This document shows, in pieces, positions 8,359-16,595 of a DNA stretch of 64,000 nucleotides. This stretch comes from Pricia antarctica (GTDB lineage Bacteria; Bacteroidota; Bacteroidia; Flavobacteriales; Flavobacteriaceae): NCBI GenBank assembly GCA_011050085.1, contig DRGL01000048.1:1-64000 (forward strand), given 5' to 3'. Each line of letters begins with the position of its first letter. The first letter of the stretch is position 1. The notes beneath the pieces are model-generated. The model saw only the letters and a list, made by a program, of their open reading frames with translations. It was not told where the DNA came from and ran no database searches. Both the position numbers and the translations under genes were made by a program.

Positions 8359-9114
8359 TCACTCCAACCAAAGCTTAAAATCCCTAACGCGCTCTCGGCT
8401 TACTATAATTTCATGCTCCGAAAAGCGATTTAACTTAATTTCAAGCCTTGAATTTGTATAGGAAACGATATCTTTAATATGGTCAATATTCACATAGAAT
8501 TTTCTGCTCACCCTAAAAAAAGTGTTGGGCTGAAGTTCACTTTCCAAATTTTCTAAAGTGGTATCTAATAGGTAATTCCTTCCATCTGATGTGGCGGCGT
8601 AGGTACCTTTGTTTTCACTGTAGAAACACTCTACCTCATCAGCGTTAATTATTTTTAGATGCTGGCCCACCCTGGCCGTAAAACGTTTTTTATAATCCCG
8701 TTCCAATGGGTCGACCAGTAAGCGCCGGATGTCGTCAAAGTCCAAAGCCATTTTTTGGGGTGCAGGTATTCGGGTATTGAACTTCTTCACAGCAATCTCC
8801 AGTTCGTCTTCATCAATTGGCTTCAATAGGTAATCTATACTGTTCAGTTTAAAAGCCTGAAGGGCATATTCATCGAACGCTGTCGTAAATATTATGGCAC
8901 TATGTATGTCGACAGCCTCGAAAATCTCGAACGAGAGGCCATCTGAAAGTTGAATGTCCAAGAAAATCAAATCTGGATGATTATTGTTCTGAAACCATGT
9001 AATGGATTCTTCAACGGAATGTAACATAGTCATTACCGCTATACCTAAATCGGCCAATAGACGTGATAATCGGCGTGCTGATGGTTTTTCGTCTTCTATG
9101 ATAATGGTATTCAT
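8359..9114 (-). CDS. LytTR-family response regulator
   Basis: This 251-residue protein has an N-terminal receiver domain (1-120: acidic E7/D8/E9 pocket, phospho-acceptor D53 in LIFLDIQLSDG, T77/T78, K98 in YLLKPI) and a C-terminal LytTR DNA-binding domain (about 145-250: RVGQHLKIINADEVECFYSE, FFRVSRKFYVNIDHI, LEIKLNR). Such regulators bind direct repeats upstream of targets. The partner is very likely the histidine kinase at 10349-11686 on the same strand, with two 2TM-domain genes between them; kinase, 2TM proteins and LytTR regulator in one array is common in flavobacteria. The start is the first ATG and matches the usual beta strand. Confidence 0.9.
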   Translation of the reverse strand: MNTIIIEDEKPSARRLSRLLADLGIAVMTMLHSVEESITWFQNNNHPDLIFLDIQLSDGLSFEIFEAVDIHSAIIFTTAFDEYALQAFKLNSIDYLLKPIDEDELEIAVKKFNTRIPAPQKMALDFDDIRRLLVDPLERDYKKRFTARVGQHLKIINADEVECFYSENKGTYAATSDGRNYLLDTTLENLESELQPNTFFRVSRKFYVNIDHIKDIVSYTNSRLEIKLNRFSEHEIIVSRERVRDFKLWLE

Positions 9115-9261
9115 GTTTGGTCGGATGATTTCTTTATTACTTTTAAACCTAATATGTTTTAGCCCTGTAAAAGGGATGCACGGAAATTTTAAACTATAAA
9201 GTTAGAAACAGCAAACGCCCCGTAAAAGCAGGTTGATCAGAACTTTCCAAAATAACCGAGC

Positions 9262-9489
9262 TTAAAAACTCGCGTTATAATCCACTATTTCTTCGAAAAT
9301 GTAACTACCATTAATTTGCTTATAAATAATTCCACGCTGATTTAGACTTTGCCCCACCCTGAACCTGATGTTTAGTATTGGTAGGCGTCCTTTGTTTTGA
9401 TATTTGTATTTCGAGGGTTTTCGATGCGCATCCATGGCCATTTGCATTGTATTTTTATCAGGTCCGTTGTAATTAAGGACTACCCGCAA
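9262..9489 (-). CDS. Doubtful ORF or gene remnant in the kinase-regulator array
   Basis: A 75-codon frame beginning at a TTG after an in-frame stop. Its composition (NKGRLPILNIRFRVGQSLNQ, IYKQINGSYIFEEIVDYN) looks protein-like, with alternating polar and non-polar residues, rather than random. No family is recognised. It occupies most of the 418-base gap between a 2TM gene and the LytTR gene. It could be the 3' remnant of a longer lost gene, or a small protein starting at an internal ATG (residue 15). No promoter or initiation signal supports it. Confidence 0.3.
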   Translation of the reverse strand: MRVVLNYNGPDKNTMQMAMDAHRKPSKYKYQNKGRLPILNIRFRVGQSLNQRGIIYKQINGSYIFEEIVDYNASF

Positions 9490-9532
9490 CTACCCCAAAG
9501 GGCTTTACCGACCATAGCTTACTAAATTTCGC

Positions 9533-9868
9533 CTACCGTCCCCCAAATTTCTCCGCTTCCCTTTTATCCTCTTCAATATATTTTTGAATCTGCCGCTCTT
9601 CCCAATCCTTACTGAAAAACGGATTGTAGGCGAAGGTTTTAGCGGCATGAAACGCCAATCCGATACCCCAAAAGAAAGCAGTCGAAAATGTCCCGAAGGT
9701 GAACAGGGCTTCCATAAAATTCTCTCCATTATTGATACGCGCGACCATTGACGTAGTGATGATAAATAGATTTATAATCACGAAGACGGTTAAATGAACG
9801 TAAAAACCTTTCAACTGAGCTACGCGTTGCCGTGCCTTGATTTGTTTGTCTTTTCTGTTGGATTCCAT
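9533..9868 (-). CDS. 2TM-domain membrane protein
   Basis: This 111-residue protein is read from the ATG at 9868, chosen because MESNRKDKQIKARQRV aligns with the start of its neighbour (MENTRRESKYIRARERV); the longer frame to 9901 would overlap that gene. It has two hydrophobic helices (GFYVHLTVFVIINLFII and LFTFGTFSTAFFWGIGLAFHA) and the family's C-terminal signature F-S-KDWEERQIQKYIEED. It is the second of two tandem paralogs that also match the C-terminus of the upstream histidine kinase. The role is unknown; position implies a part in the kinase/LytTR signalling unit, perhaps by forming heteromers with the kinase. Confidence 0.85.
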   Translation of the reverse strand: MESNRKDKQIKARQRVAQLKGFYVHLTVFVIINLFIITTSMVARINNGENFMEALFTFGTFSTAFFWGIGLAFHAAKTFAYNPFFSKDWEERQIQKYIEEDKREAEKFGGR

Positions 9869-9891
9869 AGTGATATTCATTTTGTATTTCA

Positions 9892-10194
9892 TTATTCCCA
9901 TCGGGATTTACGCTCATTGTCTTGCATGAATTCCTTAATTTTTCGCTCTTCCCAATCGCGTCCGAAAAATGGGCTTAGGCTATAGGCTTTAGCCGCTTGA
10001 AATAGTAACCCGATGCCCCATCCGAAGGCGGCCCAGAGAAACCAGGGATACGTCAATTGATTGGTGTAATAATTGACCCCCGCCAATATTGCGATGACTA
10101 CTACGTAAGACATCAACCCGGTATACAATTTCCTGATTTGAGTTACGCGTTCCCTTGCCCTGATGTATTTGCTTTCTCTTCGTGTATTTTCCAT
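9892..10194 (-). CDS. 2TM-domain membrane protein
   Basis: This 100-residue protein has a basic N-terminus (RARERVTQIRK), helix one (GLMSYVVVIAILAGVNYY), a short turn with Tyr-Pro-Trp, helix two (FLWAAFGWGIGLLFQAAKA), and the terminal signature FFGRDWEERKIKEFMQD. The last motif is shared with the downstream paralog and with the kinase (WGKRWEEKKMREFMDD). Both ends should face the cytoplasm. It lies 154 bases after the kinase gene and 23 bases before the next 2TM start, so the two are probably co-transcribed. The function is not established. Confidence 0.87.
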   Translation of the reverse strand: MENTRRESKYIRARERVTQIRKLYTGLMSYVVVIAILAGVNYYTNQLTYPWFLWAAFGWGIGLLFQAAKAYSLSPFFGRDWEERKIKEFMQDNERKSRWE

Positions 10195-10348
10195 TTGTTA
10201 AGGTTTTAGTTTTTTGTTATAACAAATATCCGAAAGCGGATATACTCTGATAAATATGATTTTCCGAATTGTCGATTTTCACGTATGAATTGTTCTATAA
10301 CTTTTTGGCATAGTTTTGAAATGCAATGTTTCAAAATGAAAAGCTTCT

Positions 10349-11686
10349 TCAAAATCTATCGTCATCCATAAATTCCCGCATTTTTTTTTCCTCCCAGCGT
10401 TTTCCCCACATAAGGTCATATCCAAAAGCTTGCAGACCGTGCATGGTTAGCCCGAAACCCCAGCCCAAAACAGGGAATAAAACCCAAGGAAATCCTGTTG
10501 TTTGGTAATTCAAATAAACCAAGAATGGAATAACGATGCAATAGGCCAATAAATTACCGTAGAATTTTTTGATAGATTCAACTCTCTCCTTGGCCTTTTC
10601 GTAACGTTTATCCGAAATATATTCCCCTTGGGTCTCCATTACGGATATCTGTTTGGTAAGAATGGGTAATCGCACCGTAAAATCAGAAGTTGTTTTCTGA
10701 ATTTCTACCGTCTTATCGGTTAGAATGCCATAGCGTTGTCGGATGTTCACAAGACCAACACCGCTGCTTTTTTTTATAGTTTGCTTTTCCTGTAGGTTAT
10801 TGCTTACTAACAACATACCGTCCTCTTCCTTAACTTGTATATGAAGAGGTCGCTCTGCCGTAACAACGTTGTGTTTCACCGCATTTTCCAATAAGAGCTG
10901 AAGTGACAAGGGTACAATTTTAGCCTCTGAATTTTGGCTGGTTTCGGGAATGTCGAATACGATGCTGTCTTCAAAGCGCATTTTCAACAATCGCACGTAG
11001 GTTTTGGCAAACTGTAGCTCTTCGTCAACGCTGACCAAGTCTTTGTTTTTCTGCTCAAGCACGTAGCGGTATACCTTAGAAAGCGAGGTCGTGAATTTTT
11101 GCGCCTGATGCGGATTTTCTTCGATAAGACTGGTCAATACATTTAAACTGTTGAATAAAAAATGAGGATCTAACTGATTTTTAAGGGCATCGAACTTAGC
11201 GGATGCAGTACCAGCGATAATTTTTTGTTCCTTGACCTTAGTCTCTTGACGGTATTTGTAGTAATAGAATGCATAAAAAATGGCTAGTACTACTGCAGTA
11301 ATTATCAAGGAAGTATAATAGTCGTCAAATCGTTCCTGTTCCAAAAAATCGTACAATGATAAACCTTGTATTCCAACCAGTATAATCGCCCTAGCTATAA
11401 ATATACCCACTATTGATATTACGAAATGGGCAACACCGCTAATGACCAGCGTTCTTGTAGCATAAAAACCACTTTTGGCGTTTAAACCAACGAAGCGGAA
11501 AACCAGAAGGTTCATGAAGTACAGTATGAACGAAGGAATCAAATTACCGTAATATTCCCGCCATGCGATTTCCAATGAAAATCCACCATCGAATTTGCCC
11601 AATGAAAAGAGAACTACCAGTATGATTAGATAAATGAGAGTACCAATCAACAATGCATTACCCAATTCTTTGATTAATTTTCTCAT
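10349..11686 (-). CDS. LytS-type histidine kinase fused to a C-terminal 2TM domain
   Basis: This 445-residue protein has four predicted membrane helices (about 11-30, 48-66, 80-108, 124-145), then a His_kinase domain with phospho-acceptor H175 in LDPHFLFNSLNVL, an ATPase part with N268 (LLLENAVKHN) and a glycine motif SSGVGLVNI (307-315). After a linker (345-358) it carries a full 2TM module (360-445) equal in length and signature to the two free proteins encoded next. Kinases of this class phosphorylate LytTR regulators, here most likely the product of 8359-9114. The fusion suggests that the free 2TM proteins pair with the kinase. The ATG is 5 bases past the ancestral stop of the preceding gene, which suggests co-transcription. 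Confidence 0.9.
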   Translation of the reverse strand: MRKLIKELGNALLIGTLIYLIILVVLFSLGKFDGGFSLEIAWREYYGNLIPSFILYFMNLLVFRFVGLNAKSGFYATRTLVISGVAHFVISIVGIFIARAIILVGIQGLSLYDFLEQERFDDYYTSLIITAVVLAIFYAFYYYKYRQETKVKEQKIIAGTASAKFDALKNQLDPHFLFNSLNVLTSLIEENPHQAQKFTTSLSKVYRYVLEQKNKDLVSVDEELQFAKTYVRLLKMRFEDSIVFDIPETSQNSEAKIVPLSLQLLLENAVKHNVVTAERPLHIQVKEEDGMLLVSNNLQEKQTIKKSSGVGLVNIRQRYGILTDKTVEIQKTTSDFTVRLPILTKQISVMETQGEYISDKRYEKAKERVESIKKFYGNLLAYCIVIPFLVYLNYQTTGFPWVLFPVLGWGFGLTMHGLQAFGYDLMWGKRWEEKKMREFMDDDRF

Positions 11687-11691
11687 GCACT

Positions 11692-11748
11692 TTATTTTTT
11701 ACCGCATTGTTTGGCAAGGGTCATGGCACATTCTTTTCCCCAATCGGG
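11692..11748 (-). other. In-frame remainder of the preceding gene after the amber codon
   Basis: Eighteen codons in the same frame as 11749-12318 follow the TAG and end in TAA at 11692-11694. The encoded tail has the conserved-looking PDWGKE start and two cysteines. Its end places the stop next to the ATG of the kinase gene, as expected of an intact operon. Confidence 0.7.
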
Positions 11749-12318
11749 CTAAGACTGACCATCTGGCTTAAAGTTAACGAAAAGTTGCAAAGAGCGCTCT
11801 ACGTCCTTACCATAGGGGGCCATATCCTTTCCATAATAACGGTCAGAGTCCATGTCCCATTCCGCCTTTGAAAAAACTACACGGGGGTTTTCGGGAGCCA
11901 GTTGTAACGCCTTTTGATACAGTTGGGAATTTTCACCCGATAAGGTCATGCCGTTAGTGGCCCCGTCAAAAACTATCCAAGCTGTGTTAATCATGGTTTC
12001 CTTTATAAGCAGTTCGGTATTATCTGGGGATAGGTTTTTTGCTATGTCAATGGACTCTTTTGCCTTTTCCAATCCTTCGGTCAGCTGTTTCTTATCTTTT
12101 TCCCCGAAGCATGCGGTAGTATTTACTAGGTCGCTGTAGCAAGATGGCAGCCAGTTAACATTTTCCAAAAGGGCGATACGCTCAAAAAGATTGGAAGCTT
12201 CTTCCGTTTTTCGTTCTTCCCGTAGTTTCATTGCTTTTTGCATACTCTCTCCATATTGAGATTGTGCATTCAGGATAAGGGGTACTATTAGAAGTGACAT
12301 TCTCAATATATTTTTCAT
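11749..12318 (-). CDS. Secreted repeat protein with premature amber stop
   Basis: Read from the ATG at 12318, where a signal peptide begins (MKNILRMSLLIVPLILNAQS); the upstream in-frame extension is not signal-like. The mature part is helical and TPR-like (ASNLFERIALLENVNWLPSCYSD, LYQKALQLAPENPRVVFSKAEWD). The frame stops at a TAG (11749-11751), giving 189 residues. The same frame continues after it for 18 codons, PDWGKECAMTLAKQCGKK, to TAA at 11692, only 5 bases from the kinase start. Homologs I recall end in a similar KP-x-PDWGK tail, so the TAG looks like a recent nonsense mutation or a base-call error. It is the first gene of the kinase array. Confidence 0.8.
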   Translation of the reverse strand: MKNILRMSLLIVPLILNAQSQYGESMQKAMKLREERKTEEASNLFERIALLENVNWLPSCYSDLVNTTACFGEKDKKQLTEGLEKAKESIDIAKNLSPDNTELLIKETMINTAWIVFDGATNGMTLSGENSQLYQKALQLAPENPRVVFSKAEWDMDSDRYYGKDMAPYGKDVERSLQLFVNFKPDGQS

Positions 12319-12462
12319 AATATTTTTAGTATAGCTCGTTATCGGATGTTTACGTAATAACAAAAACTGATGGAAATCACTATGAAACATTATTAGTAAA
12401 AATCAGTGTACTGTCTTACTTTCTTAAGTAATGCCATACAAAAGTGAGGTTCGTAATGTTTT

Positions 12463-13669
12463 TTAGCCAATAAGAATTACCGAGTTGTAAAATTGGTAAG
12501 CTGAAATGGGAAGTGCCGAACTTACGTAAGTCGCAATAGCGCTTTTATGTATTATCCAGTTGATTACAATTTTGTCTTTATTGACGCTCCAGAAAAAACC
12601 AATAAAGACAAAACTGTCCACTGTTGGGCGCAATGCCCTTCGCGGATACATCCCGCTGATATTTGGGGAATCGGCATATTGGTAGCCATTAATATTTTTG
12701 AAGCCCAGAAGGTTATTTACGGTATCTTCAAAATTGATATCCCCTTGTGCGATATCCCAGTCCGAATTATTAAAGAATGTATACAATTTAAATAGACTTT
12801 TCTTACCCTTACTCCGAAAAACGGTTTCCACTGCCATGGATTAATCTGCACAGTTCCAGCGCACACCCTGATTTGAGGGAATCAGCGCTTCATAAGGCGC
12901 CAAGATGAAGTATTTTAGGTTTACGCTTAACGATTGGTTACCCAAAATTTCAATATGGCCCAGCCCTACTCCTACGGACATTATGGAAATATCGGTCTTC
13001 TCCTGAACCGTAACATCAGTAGTGTTCAATAAAAAAATTGGAAAGTGCCTTACCCTATTCCGCGGATTAGTCTCCAGTACTAAAGGTAATGCCCTTAAAT
13101 AAAAACGGTGAAAATCGGGCCCGTGTTGGTATATTGTTCGCCGTAACATTGAAAGGTTGAAATACACTTAGACCCTCAATCAAGACCTGTGTCTTGCCCG
13201 CATCGCCCCCTCTTACAAATAGACGGCCATCCTCATTAACTGTCGAAATACTGGAAAGAATCTTTAGTGCTGCCGCAATATCTAAGGGTTTGAGGACGGA
13301 GACTTTCAAATTGTCGCCCACATCGAAACTGACGGCTGTCAAGTTAACTCCAGTAAGCGTATTTATGGCTTCTAACATTGTAATCTTCAGATTTTTAATA
13401 TAGTCTACGTCAGTCGTTTCATCATGTGGCTCGTAACCCATTCTGGAAAGGATTAAAGTTTTTGTCCCTATTTCTGAAATTTCAAAGGCGAACCTACCTT
13501 TTTCATCCGTGGACGCACCATCATAGGTACCCTCTAAATATACATTTGCCGCCAAAAAAGGAATTCCGGAAGCGTCGATAACCTTTCCGGCAATCGATTT
13601 CTGCGCCATTACCCATTGGAGTGTTGACAATAAGATGGCGAAATTGATTTGCATTTTCATGATGTCCAA
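12463..13669 (-). pseudogene. Decayed TonB-dependent receptor (N-terminal remnant)
   Basis: The first frame (13669-13067) is a normal start of a flavobacterial receptor: signal peptide ending VMAQ, a CarboxypepD_reg-like domain ([31 protein letters not shown]), then a plug domain (LFVRGGDAGKTQVLIEGL, RARFSPFLFKGITFSTGD) which hits a stop where intact genes continue GG-YSAEYGQALS. The sequence goes on in a second frame (13167-12841: LNTTDVTVQEKTDISIMSVG, LAPYEALIPSNQGVRWN) and a third (12837-12463: ETVFRSKGKKSLFKLY). So there are at least two frameshifts or stops, and the last ~20 barrel strands are absent. The original would have been about 700-800 residues. Not functional. Confidence 0.88.
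12570..12613. repeat. 14-bp perfect inverted repeat inside the receptor pseudogene
   Basis: Bases 12570-12583 pair exactly with 12600-12613, with a 16-base spacer. It lies in the part of the pseudogene where recognisable receptor sequence fades, and may be a product of templated rearrangement during decay. There is no U-run, so it is not a terminator. Confidence 0.65.
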
Positions 13670-13774
13670 ATTTCTTGTTTCAAAAATCGAACTTGCTTAC
13701 CAGTGCTTATAAAAAGACTCACCCAATTGCGTTATTTATGGGATGGATTGCCCGTACAAGGTATCCTAAGGTAA

Positions 13775-13803
13775 TTGGTATATAAAAATTCGCCTTAATT
13801 TCG
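13775..13803 (+). promoter_or_regulatory. Possible promoter of the FAD dehydrogenase gene
   Basis: TTG at 13775-13777, an 18-base spacer, and TAATTTCG at 13796-13803 (one mismatch to TAnnTTTG). The ATG at 13808 is only 4 bases beyond the -7 element, which would make the transcript essentially leaderless. Confidence 0.35.
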
Positions 13804-13807
13804 CAGT

Positions 13808-15358
13808 ATGGTGAAAAAGTTACAAATTCGTCTTAGCCTTGAAGAAGAGGCGCAAGAAGGCATTCTCAAGCAGAGGGCAGCCAAATACTTAGGGGTATCG
13901 GAAACCGATTTTTCCTTGCAAACAGTAAGGAGATCAATAGATGCCCGAAAACCTACCGTTATTATTAATTATAAGCTGTTGGCCTATATCGGAGAAGATG
14001 TTCCAGAAAGCAGTTATAAATTTAAATATACCGATGTCTCAAAAGCCAGGCCCGTTCATATCATCGGATGTGGGCCAGCGGGCCTATGGGCCGCGCTACG
14101 GTGTCTAGAACTTGGTTTTAAACCTATTATACTCGAACGCGGTAAGGATGTGAAAGAGCGTAGGCGGGATATTAAAGCAATTAATCAAGACCATGTGGTC
14201 AACGAAGACAGTAATTATTGTTTTGGGGAAGGCGGTGCAGGTACCTATTCCGATGGAAAATTATATACCCGCAGCCTCAAACGCGGTGATGTGCGGCGTA
14301 TTTTTGAAAGTTTGGTACTTCACGGGGCTACCGAGCAAATATTGGTTGATGCCCACCCACATATCGGAACGAACAAACTTCCAAAAATCGTTCAGAATAT
14401 TCGGGAAACGATTGTTTCATACGGTGGCGAAGTTCATTTTAACACTAAAGTAACGGATTTTATAATTGAAGATAATCAATTGAAATCCATAGTATTGAAC
14501 AATAATACACAAATGGATGTCTTACAGGTTATCTTAGCGACCGGTCATTCCGCCCGAGATATTTTTTATTTGCTAGACTCAAAGCAAATTGCCCTTCGTG
14601 CAAAGTCATTTGCTATGGGAGTTCGGATAGAGCACCCACAGCACATCATTGATGCAATACAATATAATTGCGGTAAAAATCGGCATGAATTGCTTCCGGC
14701 GGCAGCATACAGTCTGGTCGAACAGGTCAAAGGGCGGGGGGTATATTCTTTTTGTATGTGTCCAGGCGGATTTATAGTTCCGGCTGCTACAGCTCCAGGT
14801 GAAGTGGTAGTCAACGGGATGTCTCCTTCAAGACGTAACAATCAATTTGCGAATTCAGGTATTGTGGTCGAAATTGATGTCGATAAGGATATCCATAAAT
14901 TTGAACAATATGGGGCACTAAAAGGTCTTGAGTTTCAAAAAAACCTAGAGCGTTTAGCTTTCACTTCAGGTAACCGAAGCCAAGTGGCTCCTTCTCAACG
15001 ATTGACGGATTTTGTTGAAGGTCGTATATCATCCGATTTAAACCCTACTTCGTACCAACCTGGATTACAAAGTGCACCTTTACACTCTCTATTGCCCCGA
15101 TTGATCGGTAACCGTTTGCGAAAAGGCTTCGAGGTTTTTGGAAAAAAAATGAAAGGATACTATACCTCCGAAGCAAATATTGTTGGGGTCGAGTCTCGAA
15201 CTTCGTCCCCGGTGACCATCCCCCGAACAGAAAACCTGAATCATCCTGAAATTAAAAACTTATTTCCATGTGGAGAAGGTGGTGGTTATGCAGGAGGAAT
15301 TGTATCTGCTGCCATGGATGGGGAGCGCTGTGCCGAAGCCGCTATAGCTTGTATGTAA
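13808..15358 (+). CDS. FAD-dependent dehydrogenase (COG2509 family)
   Basis: This 516-residue protein has a ferredoxin-like N-terminal region (1-75), then the dinucleotide-binding motif IIGCGPAGLWAA (85-96), ERGKDVKERRRD (110-121) and the GEGGAGTYSDGKL motif (140-152) typical of the uncharacterised FAD-dependent dehydrogenase family related to HI0933/GidA-type flavoproteins. The C-terminus (NLFPCGEGGGYAGGIVSAAMDG) is the second FAD-binding motif. The family is widespread and usually cytoplasmic; the substrate is not known. It is a single gene; a terminator or next gene is not evident for 300 bases. Confidence 0.87.
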   Translation: MVKKLQIRLSLEEEAQEGILKQRAAKYLGVSETDFSLQTVRRSIDARKPTVIINYKLLAYIGEDVPESSYKFKYTDVSKARPVHIIGCGPAGLWAALRCLELGFKPIILERGKDVKERRRDIKAINQDHVVNEDSNYCFGEGGAGTYSDGKLYTRSLKRGDVRRIFESLVLHGATEQILVDAHPHIGTNKLPKIVQNIRETIVSYGGEVHFNTKVTDFIIEDNQLKSIVLNNNTQMDVLQVILATGHSARDIFYLLDSKQIALRAKSFAMGVRIEHPQHIIDAIQYNCGKNRHELLPAAAYSLVEQVKGRGVYSFCMCPGGFIVPAATAPGEVVVNGMSPSRRNNQFANSGIVVEIDVDKDIHKFEQYGALKGLEFQKNLERLAFTSGNRSQVAPSQRLTDFVEGRISSDLNPTSYQPGLQSAPLHSLLPRLIGNRLRKGFEVFGKKMKGYYTSEANIVGVESRTSSPVTIPRTENLNHPEIKNLFPCGEGGGYAGGIVSAAMDGERCAEAAIACM

Positions 15359-15594
15359 ATAGCCAGCTTCTTACTAAAATCAACAGGCAGAGAGGAATGA
15401 TTGATGCTAATATAATGGGACTTAAAGCTGACGCTAGCACACTTAAGCAAAATATCGGTATAGTTGGATGCTTTTTGCCAATTATGTTCTTATGAAGCAT
15501 TAATGCCGTCTTAAATAGTCTCTTCCTCAGCCTGTCTCAATTATGAATCGATACTTCGGGAGAGGTGCAGCATAATTTTGGCACGGTTCTGTAC

Positions 15595-15602
15595 TATCTT
15601 TG
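15595..15602 (+). promoter_or_regulatory. Possible -7 element for the CpsB-like gene
   Basis: TATCTTTG fits TAnnTTTG and lies 81 bases before the ATG at 15684. The nearest TTG (15578-15580) is only 14 bases away, shorter than usual, so the call is tentative. The rest of the gap 15359-15683 shows nothing else. Confidence 0.35.
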
Positions 15603-15683
15603 TAATAGCAACGTTATGCACAAGTAGCTGCTTGCCTATGCTCTTGAAGATGGTACATGCTACAAAGACCAGAAACAGAATCT

Positions 15684-16424
15684 ATGTTTTCAATTTTTAG
15701 CAGTAAAAAATTCTTAATCGATTATCTCGACGGATTTATCGATATCCATAATCACATATTGCCCGGCATTGATGACGGCGCCAAAAATGTGGACGATTCC
15801 ATTGCTTTGATAAAAGAGTTTGCGGCGTTCGGTGTCACGCACTTTATCGCTACACCACACATAATGCACAACTACTATCCTAACGATAGACAATCGATTA
15901 CCCAGGCACTAACCGAAGTAAAGCATGCTTTGCTAATCAATGATATGAAGCAAATCTCCATTGATGCTGCTGCGGAACACATGATTGATGACAATTTTGA
16001 GCATTTGCTGGATACCGATGATATTATGTCACTCCGCAAACAATATCTTTTGGTAGAGATGTCATACTTACAACCGCCTATCAATTTTGAAGAGGCTATT
16101 ATAAAAACAGCTTCAAAAGGGTATTTCCCCGTATTGGCCCATCCGGAGCGTTACGGATTTTTACACCAGCGCAAACGAAAATATAAGGAGTATAAGGAGC
16201 ACGGCATCCTTTTTCAAATGAATCTGTTATCATTAGGAGAATACTATGGAAAAGAAGTGCCGAAAGTTGCTTTGGAGCTTCTGAATGATGGTCTAATTGA
16301 TTTTGTAGCCTCAGATATTCATAATCTGGACCAACTGAATTCTCTAAAGAAGCTTACCCTATCAAAGAAGAACGTAGAACAATTGGTACCGCTCATCAAC
16401 AATACTATTTCAACTTTTTATTGA
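15684..16424 (+). CDS. CpsB/CapC-type tyrosine phosphatase (PHP domain)
   Basis: This 246-residue protein is read from the ATG at 15684, since family members begin with MFS-like residues shortly before the metal site; the frame opens 27 bases earlier. Metal ligands of the PHP fold are visible: D20-I-H22-N-H24, TPH at 57-59, AEHMID (98-102), LAHPERY (151-157) and SDIHN (210-214). In Gram-positive capsule loci this family dephosphorylates the tyrosine kinase that controls polysaccharide polymerisation; flavobacterial copies are expected to act on Wzc-like kinases. No capsule genes are adjacent, so the partner is elsewhere. Confidence 0.87.
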   Translation: MFSIFSSKKFLIDYLDGFIDIHNHILPGIDDGAKNVDDSIALIKEFAAFGVTHFIATPHIMHNYYPNDRQSITQALTEVKHALLINDMKQISIDAAAEHMIDDNFEHLLDTDDIMSLRKQYLLVEMSYLQPPINFEEAIIKTASKGYFPVLAHPERYGFLHQRKRKYKEYKEHGILFQMNLLSLGEYYGKEVPKVALELLNDGLIDFVASDIHNLDQLNSLKKLTLSKKNVEQLVPLINNTISTFY

Positions 16425-16540
16425 ACTATGATTATCTGATAGACTATGATTAAAAGGATTGGCACTTTATCATTATTTAGTGTTGATTCGAGCAAGGTAT
16501 TGCTAGAACTTCTACCTCACGAGCAATTATTCCCAATAAA

Positions 16541-16572
16541 AAAAGGCCGATTCACAATTGAATCGGCCTTTT
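16541..16572. terminator. Bidirectional terminator
   Basis: A 14-bp perfect stem (16541-16554 with 16559-16572) with a 4-base loop; A-run on the left and T-run on the right let it work on both strands. It sits between the convergent CpsB-like and response regulator genes. Confidence 0.88.
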
Positions 16573-16595
16573 AAATTTAGGTTCCAAATAACCTA

